From NCBI GenBank assembly GCA_039800325.1, contig JBDLQY010000022.1, positions 83,623 to 147,622 of the forward strand: 64,000 nt of DNA, given 5' to 3'. The stretch is from SYIM01 sp039800325 (GTDB lineage: Bacteria > Pseudomonadota > Gammaproteobacteria > Burkholderiales > Burkholderiaceae_E). The notes below the pieces were generated by a model. The model was not told where the DNA came from and searched no databases. It saw only the letters and a list, made by a program, of their open reading frames with translations. Every line of letters starts with the position of its first letter. Positions within the stretch are counted from its first letter, which is position 1. Positions 33,737 through 41,662 of this stretch are shown here, piece after piece. A program made the translations under genes and the position numbers.

Positions 33737-34663
33737 ATGATTGATAAGGCTGTCGTAAGCGCCATCCGCGCACACCACGCCGCTGAGGTTCAGATCGGGC
33801 CAGAGCGCGCGCTCGATCAGTGCGTCAGGCACGACGATCTGGCGCATGGCCAGTTACACGCAAGCATTGCCGCTGCGGCACGAACCATGGGCTTCATTGA
33901 AATCGATGCGCAGGTACTGGCAAAGGCATGGTGCCAACAAAGCGAGCGAGGCGGCCGCTTCGACGCTGCAGCCTGGCCTGATCACCCGGATGATTTCGGC
34001 TGGACCTCACCCCCTGAGCAAGAGCGATTCGCACCCTGCCCGAATCGTCTGGGGCTTTATGCTGTTCTACCAGACGCGCACTGGATTGCGCGCATGGCAC
34101 AGGCCGGGGTACCCACTCTACAGCTTCGTTTCAAATCGGATGACCCTCAGGCGATCGATCGGGAGGTGCGCGATGCCGTGCGCGCGGTCGAGGGCAGCAC
34201 AAGCCTGCTCTTCATCAACGACCACTGGCAGGCTGCTCTTGAACAGGGCGCCTATGGCGTGCACCTGGGCCAGGAAGACCTTGAGGCTCAGCGGGCAGGC
34301 TTGGCGAGGCTGCGCGCCGCCGGACTGCGTCTGGGCCTAAGTACGCATGGCTATGTCGAGATGAGTATCGCGGCTGCTGTTGCGCCCAGTTATCTGGCCT
34401 TGGGTGCGGTCTATCCAACAACGCTCAAACGCATGGCCACCGCGCCACAGGGCCCAGGGCGACTGGCCCGCTATGCCCGGTTGGCGCGCGGATTCCCGCT
34501 GGTCGCGATCGGTGGCATCGATGCTGATCGGATGCCCCAGGCGCTGGCGAGTGGTGTAGCTTCCGTAGCCGTGGTGCGCGCGTTGGTGGCGGCGAGCAAG
34601 CCCGAAGCCGAGGCCGCCCGCCTCATGGCCATCATCGCTCGGGCGGGCGTTGGACAGAACTGA
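33737..34663 (+). CDS. thiE: Thiamine-phosphate synthase ThiE with N-terminal extension
   Basis: A 308-residue protein. ThiE begins near residue 103 (NRLGLYAVLPDAHWI) and has VPTLQLRFK, LLFINDHWQAALEQGAYGVH plus LGQEDL, LALGAVYPTTLKRM and PLVAIGGIDADRMPQAL: the HMP-PP and thiazole-phosphate binding sites. It couples both to thiamine phosphate. The usual length is about 210 residues, so about 100 residues are extra. That part (GQLHASIAAAARTMGFIEID and an acidic, proline-containing linker) resembles nothing I know and shows no catalytic motif. It may be a remnant of a fused partner. GAGAGGGTCAGC precedes the ATG. Confidence 0.92.
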   Translation: MIDKAVVSAIRAHHAAEVQIGPERALDQCVRHDDLAHGQLHASIAAAARTMGFIEIDAQVLAKAWCQQSERGGRFDAAAWPDHPDDFGWTSPPEQERFAPCPNRLGLYAVLPDAHWIARMAQAGVPTLQLRFKSDDPQAIDREVRDAVRAVEGSTSLLFINDHWQAALEQGAYGVHLGQEDLEAQRAGLARLRAAGLRLGLSTHGYVEMSIAAAVAPSYLALGAVYPTTLKRMATAPQGPGRLARYARLARGFPLVAIGGIDADRMPQALASGVASVAVVRALVAASKPEAEAARLMAIIARAGVGQN

Positions 34664-34706
34664 AACCAGACAGGCCCACGGGCCGCCCACCTGACCCAGT
34701 CTGGCT

Positions 34707-35795
34707 TTAGTCCAGACTCTGAATTGTCTGGGCAATCATGCCGAACAGGGTGTCGGCATGGTCAGCGTTGAGCCAGCGCACAATCACCACGCTGCGCAGT
34801 GCAGGATCAATCCAGGTAAACGACGAACCTGCGCCAATCGCGAACACGCTTGTGGCGGGCGCCTTCGGAAATACCTGGCGTGTGGCATTCAACCAGACCA
34901 GGTAGCCGTAAAACGGCGCGATCGGGCAGGGCGCGTACAGGCGATCCATCCACTCGCTGGAAATCAGGCGCCGGCCCCGAAACTGACCACGGTCAAGCAG
35001 CAGTTCGCCGATCAGCGCCTGGTCAAGACTTGAAATGGTCACGCCGCCGCCCCAGTGAGTCCCGCCAGGAACCGACTGCATGCGGCGGCCCTCGATCTCG
35101 ACCCAGGCATGGTCATAGCCGCGCCATGACCAGTCACGACTGGCGCCCAGCGGCTGCATGATCGCCTCATCAAACACCTCAGGCAGCGGCCTGCGAAACA
35201 AATGCAGCAGCGCCAGCGAGAGTTGGTTGATGCGAACATCGTTGTATTCCCAATAGGTACCTGGCGCGCGCAGCGGTCGCGCATCGCCCTTGTTGCCATC
35301 GGTATTCAGAGCGGGCTGAAAGGACAGCTTGCGATACCGATCGACCTGGTCCGGTAGTCCGAAACAGCTGCCCTCCCACTCGCTGGTCTGCTGCAGCAGA
35401 TGCGTCCAGGTGATGCCCTGATTGTGTGCCCCCTCAAATCCAATGCCGGATACCCGCCTGATCACCGGCTCATCCGGATTGGGCAACAGGCCACGGTCAT
35501 GGGCCACACCGGCCAGCAGCGCCAGATACGTCTTGGCAATGCTGAAAGTAAGGTCAGAGCGCTCGGGCTCGCCCCAGCGGGCCAGTTCACGCCCATCTTT
35601 CAGGATAAGTCCGGTCGGACCTCCGCGAGCAGATACCGGTCCGAGTAGCCGATTGTGGGGGGCGGGATCAGCACCGTGTACGCCCCAGGTGCTGCCGTCC
35701 ATTGAAGGCTCACGAGACCAGCTGGACTCATGAGCAGTGGCGAAGGCAATCGCCGGCGCAAAACGATCTTGAGTTGATGAAATGGAAGCGGTCAT
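34707..35795 (-). CDS. Serine hydrolase of the beta-lactamase class C / esterase family
   Basis: A 362-residue penicillin-binding-protein-fold hydrolase. The nucleophile motif SxxK appears as FSIAKTYLALL, the second motif as YWEYNDVRINQ (YxN) and the third as HWGGGVTISS, replacing KTG. The family covers class C beta-lactamases, DD-peptidases and esterases such as EstB; no signal peptide is apparent. I placed the start at 35795 (MTASISSTQD). It is divergent from the UPF0149 gene at 35843. A role in antibiotic resistance should not be assumed. Confidence 0.83.
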   Translation of the reverse strand: MTASISSTQDRFAPAIAFATAHESSWSREPSMDGSTWGVHGADPAPHNRLLGPVSARGGPTGLILKDGRELARWGEPERSDLTFSIAKTYLALLAGVAHDRGLLPNPDEPVIRRVSGIGFEGAHNQGITWTHLLQQTSEWEGSCFGLPDQVDRYRKLSFQPALNTDGNKGDARPLRAPGTYWEYNDVRINQLSLALLHLFRRPLPEVFDEAIMQPLGASRDWSWRGYDHAWVEIEGRRMQSVPGGTHWGGGVTISSLDQALIGELLLDRGQFRGRRLISSEWMDRLYAPCPIAPFYGYLVWLNATRQVFPKAPATSVFAIGAGSSFTWIDPALRSVVIVRWLNADHADTLFGMIAQTIQSLD

Positions 35796-35842
35796 GATCA
35801 CTGGGTTTCTATAAGCCGGGAACAACACGCTACCATGCGGGC

Positions 35843-36493
35843 ATGAAGAGCACCGACACATCCCGAAATGCGACCGCGTTGAACGAATCCGAGCTTGCCG
35901 AACTCGACGAGCTGCTTGAGGCCGCTGAGCCTGTTAACGCCATGATGCTGGAGGAGTTTGACGGCTTATGCGCAGCGCTGGCCTGCGCACCCGGCCGACC
36001 AGCCGATACCGCCATGGATGAAGCCTGGGTCGCCACGGTTGTCGGCGGCAATGCGCCGCAGGTACGTCGACGCCTGGGCGAAGCACAGTACCAGCGGCTG
36101 GTAACGCTGCTGAACCGGCATCGCCAATCGGTGGCGCAACGCCTGACGGACACCACCCACTTCAGTGCCGTCATGGGCCATGACCAGGATGGTCGTGCAC
36201 TGGCCGATGCCTGGGCAATCGGCTTTCTACGCGGCATCGAACTCAATGAAGAGGCCTGGACCGATGTTCAGGATGATGAGCGCTACGACGAGATATTCGA
36301 GCTGATCTACCGCTTTGCAATGGAGGGCGCTGACCCCGACGCAGGCGCAGCGGCCGCCGACCCCGACGCGGCACTCGCGCTCGATCCAATCGCAGACGAC
36401 GAGCGTGAAGCCCTGGTCGATGACATGCTTGATGGCGTCAGTGAATTATTCGATGCACTGGCGCCCGCTCGCCAGAACCTGCGCGAGCAATAA
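35843..36493 (+). CDS. UPF0149/YecA family protein
   Basis: A 216-residue acidic protein of the UPF0149 (YgfB/YecA) family. The core matches ELDELLEAAEPVNAMMLEEF, then DGLCAALACAPG, and later DAWAIGFLRGIEL and DIFELI-like segments. YecA homologues end in a SEC-C zinc motif, which is missing here; the C-terminus is Asp/Glu-rich instead. The function of the family is poorly known, so none is assigned. An SDR gene follows after 40 bp. Confidence 0.8.
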   Translation: MKSTDTSRNATALNESELAELDELLEAAEPVNAMMLEEFDGLCAALACAPGRPADTAMDEAWVATVVGGNAPQVRRRLGEAQYQRLVTLLNRHRQSVAQRLTDTTHFSAVMGHDQDGRALADAWAIGFLRGIELNEEAWTDVQDDERYDEIFELIYRFAMEGADPDAGAAAADPDAALALDPIADDEREALVDDMLDGVSELFDALAPARQNLREQ

Positions 36494-36533
36494 GCGCAGC
36501 TCTTGTAAACCTAAAGTCTCCTAGGAGTTCCCA

Positions 36534-37292
36534 ATGAATTCAGCACCGAAAGTTGCCATTGTGACGGGTGGCGGAACAGGCGTGGGGCGTGCCGCGGCGC
36601 GTGCGCTTGTCGGCGCGGGCTGGCAGGTTGTCCTGGCCGGTCGCAGGCCGGAACCGCTTGCGCGGGCCATTGAGGAAATCGGCACGATTGGGCCGACACC
36701 TGTGGCCATGCCGACTGACGTAGGCGACCCCACATCGGTCCGGTCGCTGTTCGACCAGACGCAGACCCGTTTTGGTCGGCTTGATCTGCTCTTTAATAAC
36801 GCCGGCACGGGCGCGCCGCCCGTTCTGCTTGAAGATCTCAGTTATGAACAATGGATGACGGTGGTCAATGCCAATCTGACAGGGGCCTTTCTGTGCACGC
36901 AGCAGGCATTCCGCCTGATGAAGTCACAAACCCCGCGGGGTGGACGCATCATCAACAACGGGTCGATTTCGGCCTATGCACCGCGCCCCAACTCAGCCCC
37001 TTACACCGCCACCAAGCATGCGATCAGCGGCCTGACCCGATCGACCTCGCTCGACGGTCGCAAGTACGACATTGCCTGCGGTCAAATCGATATTGGCAAT
37101 GCCGCCACCGAGATGACTGAACGCATGAAAGCGGGTGTGCCGCAGGCCGACGGTTCCGTTCGTGAAGAGCCGCGCATGGACGCCACGCACGTGGGTCAGG
37201 CGGTGCTACACATGGCCAGCCTGCCACTGGATGCCAATGTGTTGTTCATGACCATCATGGCCACCAAGATGCCCTTCGTGGGCCGGGGCTGA
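36534..37292 (+). CDS. SDR family oxidoreductase
   Basis: A 252-residue classical short-chain dehydrogenase/reductase. The NAD(P) motif is VTGGGTGVGRAAARAL, and the NNAG motif is LLFNNAGTGAPP. The active site shows Ser in INNGSISAY and YxxxK in YTATKHAISGL, so it should be catalytically competent. AGGAG stands before the ATG. The C-terminus (ATEMTERMKAGV) is of the type with a C-terminal substrate loop. The substrate is unknown. The convergent DsbA-like gene ends 8 bp away. Confidence 0.88.
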   Translation: MNSAPKVAIVTGGGTGVGRAAARALVGAGWQVVLAGRRPEPLARAIEEIGTIGPTPVAMPTDVGDPTSVRSLFDQTQTRFGRLDLLFNNAGTGAPPVLLEDLSYEQWMTVVNANLTGAFLCTQQAFRLMKSQTPRGGRIINNGSISAYAPRPNSAPYTATKHAISGLTRSTSLDGRKYDIACGQIDIGNAATEMTERMKAGVPQADGSVREEPRMDATHVGQAVLHMASLPLDANVLFMTIMATKMPFVGRG

Positions 37293-37300
37293 GCAGGCTC

Positions 37301-37969
37301 TTAAGTAGCCGCCTCGGCGAGCATCTCCATGATGGCCTGCGCGCCCTGGGCTCCGCTGAGCGCATAGCGGTCGTTGGCAATGAAGCAGGGCACGCCGTTG
37401 ACGCCCGCCTCGCGCGCGCGCTGATCGGCCTGAGCCACGGCTGCCAGCACGTCAGCGTCTTCTAGGGCCTGATCGACGGCCGAAGCCGACAGGCCCGCAG
37501 CCAGTGCGATCTCGCGCAGCGTGCGCTCATCGGTCAGATCGGAACCCCGCTGAAAATAGGCCACAAACAGGGCCTCCACCACGCGGTCCTGCGCAGGCGC
37601 ATCGGCGGCCTGCGCGATCAGCGCATGAGCACGCAGGGTGTTGGGCTGGCGGCTGATGGACTCCAGCATAAGCTCGAGCGACACCGCCGCGGCGGCGCGC
37701 CGCACATTAGCAAAACGAGCTGTGTCATCAGACCCGAACTTCGCTTTGAGGTAGTCGCTGCGCGCAATACCCTCCTGGGGCAGTCCCGGATTGAGCTGAA
37801 ACGGATGCCAGCGCACCTGTATCTCGATCGAGGGATGCGTCGTCCGCATGAGCGCAATCGCCTGCTCAAGCTGTCGTTTACCCACGAAACACCAGGGACA
37901 CACGATGTCAGACACCACCTCGACTCGAAGCAACGTGGCCTGCGCGGGAACGGATTTTGATTCAGTCAT
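37301..37969 (-). CDS. DsbA family oxidoreductase (FrnE-like)
   Basis: A 222-residue thioredoxin-fold protein without signal peptide, thus cytoplasmic. The active-site CPWC is in VEVVSDIVCPWCFVGKRQLE, a signature of the FrnE/DsbA-like subfamily. The cis-proline segment is GVNGVPCFIANDRYALSGAQ, near the C-terminus. Relatives act as thiol oxidoreductases or 2-hydroxychromene-2-carboxylate isomerases; CPWC with VNGVPxF favours FrnE. It is divergent from the SDR gene at 38157. Confidence 0.88.
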   Translation of the reverse strand: MTESKSVPAQATLLRVEVVSDIVCPWCFVGKRQLEQAIALMRTTHPSIEIQVRWHPFQLNPGLPQEGIARSDYLKAKFGSDDTARFANVRRAAAAVSLELMLESISRQPNTLRAHALIAQAADAPAQDRVVEALFVAYFQRGSDLTDERTLREIALAAGLSASAVDQALEDADVLAAVAQADQRAREAGVNGVPCFIANDRYALSGAQGAQAIMEMLAEAAT

Positions 37970-38156
37970 GGATAGAGATCCTGTGGTGCATCAAACTCAG
38001 CGACATCGAGCGTCGACCGATTTACGCTCGATCGGCGCCCTTGTCCGACTCCTGCGCAGGGGCGCACACGGACACACGGGGTTAGACTGACGGATCAGAA
38101 CGCGGGTCGACACCCCCAGCGACACTCGCGCAAGCCGTTTCAGGAGAGCTCTCATT

Positions 38157-38945
38157 ATGGCAGGCGAATTCGATTCAAAGGTCGTGCTCATCACGGGCGC
38201 GAGTAAAGGCATAGGGCTGGCCTGCGCAGCTGCGTTCGCAGCACAAGGCGCACGGGTCGTCGGCGTCAGCCGAAGCAGCGACAACCTCAAGCGCGCGCAG
38301 GCTGAGCTGGCCCAGCGCGGCCTCAATATGTGCGCAACCCACGCGGTCGACCTCACCGATGCGCGGGCCGCGCTCGACATGGTCAGCCAGATCGAATCCG
38401 AGACCGGTGCGATCGCAGTGCTCGTTAATTCAGCGGGGGCGGCGCGCCGCTTTGCCCCCGAAGAGCTCTCTGCCGAGGCCTTCCAGCAGGGCATGCAGGC
38501 CAAGTATTTCAGCTACATGAATGTAATGGAGCCGGTCGTGCGTCACATGGTGTCGCGCAACAGCGGAGCGGTGGTCAACATCGTCGGCCAGGGTGGCCGG
38601 CAGGCGGGTGTTATGCATATCGCCGGCGGCTCGGCTAACGCCGCACTCATGCTGGCCAGCGTGGGTTACGCACGGGCCTGGGCCGCACGAGGCGTTCGAG
38701 TTAATGCCATCAACCCTGGCCTCACCCGAACATCCCGCGTCGATGAGGGTCTGGCGGCCTCTGCGCGCGCATCCGGCCGGGATAAACAGGCCCTGCTGGC
38801 CGAAGAACTGGCCCGAATTCCCATGGGCCGAATGGCTGAGCCCAGCGAAATCGCCGAGGTGGCGCTGTTTCTGGCCTCCTCGCGCGCAAGCTACGTATCG
38901 GGGGCCATCATTCCCATGGATGGTTGCGCGACTTCGGTTATCTGA
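38157..38945 (+). CDS. SDR family protein without the catalytic Tyr-Lys pair
   Basis: A 262-residue short-chain dehydrogenase fold. The cofactor motif VLITGASKGIGLACAAAF and the late GVRVNAINPGLTRTSR with PMGRMAEPSEIAEVALFLAS are normal. Where YxxxK is expected, the sequence reads HIAGGSANAALMLASVGYA: neither the catalytic Tyr nor Lys is in register, with Asn in the Lys position. It may therefore use another mechanism, bind rather than turn over a substrate, or be inactive. AGGAG precedes the start. Its 3' end overlaps or abuts the kinase gene, hinting at coupling. Confidence 0.83.
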   Translation: MAGEFDSKVVLITGASKGIGLACAAAFAAQGARVVGVSRSSDNLKRAQAELAQRGLNMCATHAVDLTDARAALDMVSQIESETGAIAVLVNSAGAARRFAPEELSAEAFQQGMQAKYFSYMNVMEPVVRHMVSRNSGAVVNIVGQGGRQAGVMHIAGGSANAALMLASVGYARAWAARGVRVNAINPGLTRTSRVDEGLAASARASGRDKQALLAEELARIPMGRMAEPSEIAEVALFLASSRASYVSGAIIPMDGCATSVI

Positions 38946-38953
38946 AACGCACC

Positions 38954-39961
38954 GTGCACGCCCGCAAAGCCGGCCCTCACGAAGCCCCCTATGCGGGGCT
39001 CAGTCCGACCACGGTGCTTGATGCACTCGACTCGGTCGATCTGCGCGGCGACGGGCGGCTGCTGGCACTCAACAGCTACGAAAACCGGGTCTACCTGGCC
39101 TACCTGGAAGACGGCGGCTCGGTGGTGCTCAAGTTCTACCGCCCTGAGCGCTGGAGCAGCGCGCAAATTCAGGAAGAGCACGAGTTCGTACTCGAACTCG
39201 CTGCAGCCGAGATCCCGGTGGTAGCGCCTCTGATCCTGGGTACCAGGGCCCGCTCGCTCAACGAGCATGAGGGATATCGCTTCGCCGTCTATCCGCGGCG
39301 CGGTGGCCGCGCGCCCGAGCTTGAGCAGCCCGGCGTATTGGCCCGAATCGGGCGCTTTATTGGCCGTATTCACGCGGTGGGCGCGCACCGGGCCTTCGTG
39401 TACCGCCCCGCCATCACCGTGGACCATCTGGGGCAGGAATCACGCGATTGGCTAGCGGCCAGCGGTATGCTGCCACCCGAAGTGGCCGCGCGCTGGCTGG
39501 CGGTAACCGATGAGGCCCTGGCCCGTGCTCGCGAAGCCTTCGCCAAACAGCCGGCCATGCAAACTATTCGACTACATGGCGACGTGCATCCTGGCAACCT
39601 TCTGTGGACCGATGAAGGGCCGCACTTCGTCGATTTCGATGACGCGCGCAGCGGCCCCGCCGTACAAGACCTCTGGATGCTGTTGGCCGGCCATGAAGCC
39701 GACCGGACCGCGCAACGGACTGAGCTGCTCGCAGGCTATGAGGCCTTTGCCGAATTCGATGACGCCCAACTCGCCTTGATCGAGCCGCTGCGTACGCTTC
39801 GTCTGGTGCACTACAGTGCCTGGATTGCGCGGCGCTGGCACGACCCCGCGTTTCCAGCCGCTTTCCCCTGGTTCGGCACAGCCCGCTACTGGGAAGAGCG
39901 AGTCGCCGAGCTTCAGGAGCAAATCGAGTCTATGCAGCACAAGAACGGAGCGGCATCATGA
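38954..39961 (+). CDS. srkA: Stress-response serine/threonine kinase SrkA-like (YihE)
   Basis: A protein of about 335 residues resembling SrkA/YihE. It has GLSPTTVLDALDSV, ALNSYENRVYLAYLEDG, VVLKFYRPERWSSAQIQEEH, the catalytic LHGDVHPGNLLW and the metal-binding HFVDFDDARSGPAVQDLW. In Escherichia coli SrkA delays death under envelope and oxidative stress, perhaps by counteracting MazF. The N-terminal border is unclear: the frame is open from a TTG at 38924 inside the SDR gene, and the GTG at 38954 is an alternative that I prefer. The stop overlaps the next gene (ATGA). Confidence 0.88.
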   Translation: MHARKAGPHEAPYAGLSPTTVLDALDSVDLRGDGRLLALNSYENRVYLAYLEDGGSVVLKFYRPERWSSAQIQEEHEFVLELAAAEIPVVAPLILGTRARSLNEHEGYRFAVYPRRGGRAPELEQPGVLARIGRFIGRIHAVGAHRAFVYRPAITVDHLGQESRDWLAASGMLPPEVAARWLAVTDEALARAREAFAKQPAMQTIRLHGDVHPGNLLWTDEGPHFVDFDDARSGPAVQDLWMLLAGHEADRTAQRTELLAGYEAFAEFDDAQLALIEPLRTLRLVHYSAWIARRWHDPAFPAAFPWFGTARYWEERVAELQEQIESMQHKNGAAS

Positions 39962-40533
39962 CGCATCCGGCGCCTAGCGCCGCTGGCCCCTGGCCGTCAG
40001 GGCCTGGCGGCGAGATGGCACAACTGATTGATGCCATCGCGTTTGCTGCACAAAAGCACCGTCATCAACGCCGCAAAGATGTGCACGCATCGCCCTACAT
40101 CAACCATCCGATTGAACTGGTGCAGGTACTGGTCAGCGAGGCTGGCATTCTGGACACGGCGGTGCTGGTTGCAGCCATCCTGCATGACACCATAGAAGAC
40201 ACCCAAACCACCGAGCAAGAAATCTCAGCGCGCTTTGGCGGCGCCATTGCATCAGTCGTGGTGGAGCTTACCGACGACAAAGACCTGCCCAAGCCGCAGC
40301 GCAAGGCCGCGCAGGTTTCGCGGGCGGCCGGCGCCTCACACCATGCCCGGCTGGTGCGACTGGCCGACAAGATCTGCAACCTGCGCGATGTCGCCCAGAG
40401 CGCACCCGTCGGCTGGTCAGTAAGCCGATGTCGCGAGTATTTTGACTGGGCGCGCGCGGTAGTCGATGGCATGCGGGGTACCCATGCGGTGCTGGAAGCG
40501 CTTTTTGATGAGGTCTACGAGCGGCGGCCCTGA
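39958..40533 (+). CDS. HD-domain (p)ppGpp hydrolase-like protein (MESH1 type)
   Basis: A 191-residue single-domain HD phosphohydrolase. The core resembles the hydrolase half of SpoT: AIAFAAQKHRHQRRK, SPYINHPIELVQVL, the HD motif VAAILHDTIEDTQTTEQEI, and the later VRLADKICNLRDV. There is no synthetase, TGS or ACT domain, so it is of the small MESH1/SAH type that removes pyrophosphate from (p)ppGpp or phosphate from NADPH. It overlaps the SrkA-like kinase gene by four bases, so two stress-related proteins are probably co-translated. Confidence 0.85.
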   Translation: MTHPAPSAAGPWPSGPGGEMAQLIDAIAFAAQKHRHQRRKDVHASPYINHPIELVQVLVSEAGILDTAVLVAAILHDTIEDTQTTEQEISARFGGAIASVVVELTDDKDLPKPQRKAAQVSRAAGASHHARLVRLADKICNLRDVAQSAPVGWSVSRCREYFDWARAVVDGMRGTHAVLEALFDEVYERRP

Positions 40534-40613
40534 GCAGGCACAGTGCTCTAAAATCCTGAGCCTTATCGCTAGCAGCGAAAACGAGTCTTAACCTCGCCAT
40601 CGGACGATTCAAT

Positions 40614-41471
40614 ATGACCACCATCAAAACCATCGGCATCATCGGCGCCGGCACCATGGGTAACGGCATCGCTCACGCATGTGCGCTGGCGGGCATTGAT
40701 GCCGTCATGCAGGACATCAATGAAGCCTCCCTTGAGCGCGGCATGAAAGCCGTGGGCGCCTCGCTGGATCGGCTGGCGCGTAAGGGCACCATCGATGAGA
40801 CTCAGAAGGCGGCCGCCCTGGCGAGAGTCTGCACCACCTTGCGCGCAGACGATCTGGCCAGTGCCGATCTGATCATCGAGGCCGCCACCGAGAACGAGTC
40901 CCTCAAGCGCGACATTCTGAAACGTATCGAATCTATCGCCCGTCCTGACTGCATCATCGCGACCAACACATCGTCCATTTCGATCACAAGGCTTGCCGCT
41001 CACATCGCACAGCCCGAGCGCTTCGTGGGTATGCACTTCTTCAATCCCGTGCCGGTGATGGCTCTGGTCGAAATCATTCGAGGTCTGCGCACCTCCGACG
41101 AAACGGTGTCCGTCGTCACCGAGCTGGCGCAAAGGCTTGGCAAGACACCCATCGGCGTTAAAAACAGCGCAGGCTTCGTGGTCAACCGCATTCTGTGCCC
41201 GATGATCAACGAGGCTATTTTTACGCTGGGTGAGGGTCTGGCCAGCGCCGAGGAAATCGATGCGGGCATGAAGCTGGGCTGCAACCATCCGATCGGCCCC
41301 CTGGCTTTGTGCGACCTGATCGGTCTGGATGTGCAGCTGGCGGTCATGGAAGTGCTCTACACCAGCTTTAATGATCCCAAATACCGGCCCGCACCCCTGC
41401 TACGCGAGATGGTCGATGCCGGACTTCTGGGGCGCAAAACTGGTCGTGGCTTTTACAGCTACTCTAAGTAA
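40614..41471 (+). CDS. 3-hydroxyacyl-CoA / 3-hydroxybutyryl-CoA dehydrogenase
   Basis: A 285-residue enzyme of the Hbd/PaaH type. The Rossmann motif is IGIIGAGTMGNGIAHACALAG, the catalytic histidine is in RFVGMHFFNPVPVM, and the C-terminal domain has KNSAGFVVNRILCPMINEA and DAGMKLGCNHPIGPL. It oxidises (S)-3-hydroxyacyl-CoA to the keto form with NAD. There is no fused hydratase, so it is the single-domain form used in butanoate or phenylacetate pathways. The distance to the next gene is 191 bp and no beta-oxidation partner is adjacent. Confidence 0.92.
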   Translation: MTTIKTIGIIGAGTMGNGIAHACALAGIDAVMQDINEASLERGMKAVGASLDRLARKGTIDETQKAAALARVCTTLRADDLASADLIIEAATENESLKRDILKRIESIARPDCIIATNTSSISITRLAAHIAQPERFVGMHFFNPVPVMALVEIIRGLRTSDETVSVVTELAQRLGKTPIGVKNSAGFVVNRILCPMINEAIFTLGEGLASAEEIDAGMKLGCNHPIGPLALCDLIGLDVQLAVMEVLYTSFNDPKYRPAPLLREMVDAGLLGRKTGRGFYSYSK

Positions 41472-41662
41472 ACCTCGACGCGGATCAAGGCGGGCCAAGG
41501 GTTTACCCCTGCCTGTGCTCCCGGTAAGCTTGAAGTAAGCTCATCCGATCATTCTAAGTTCCGGTAAGAGCGTCCGCCCGAGGGATGGCTCTGTAACCGG
41601 TCGGCGGTGGCAGGTGCTCGGCACCGGATGCACGACCGCATCAAAACAAGGAGACTCCTCGG

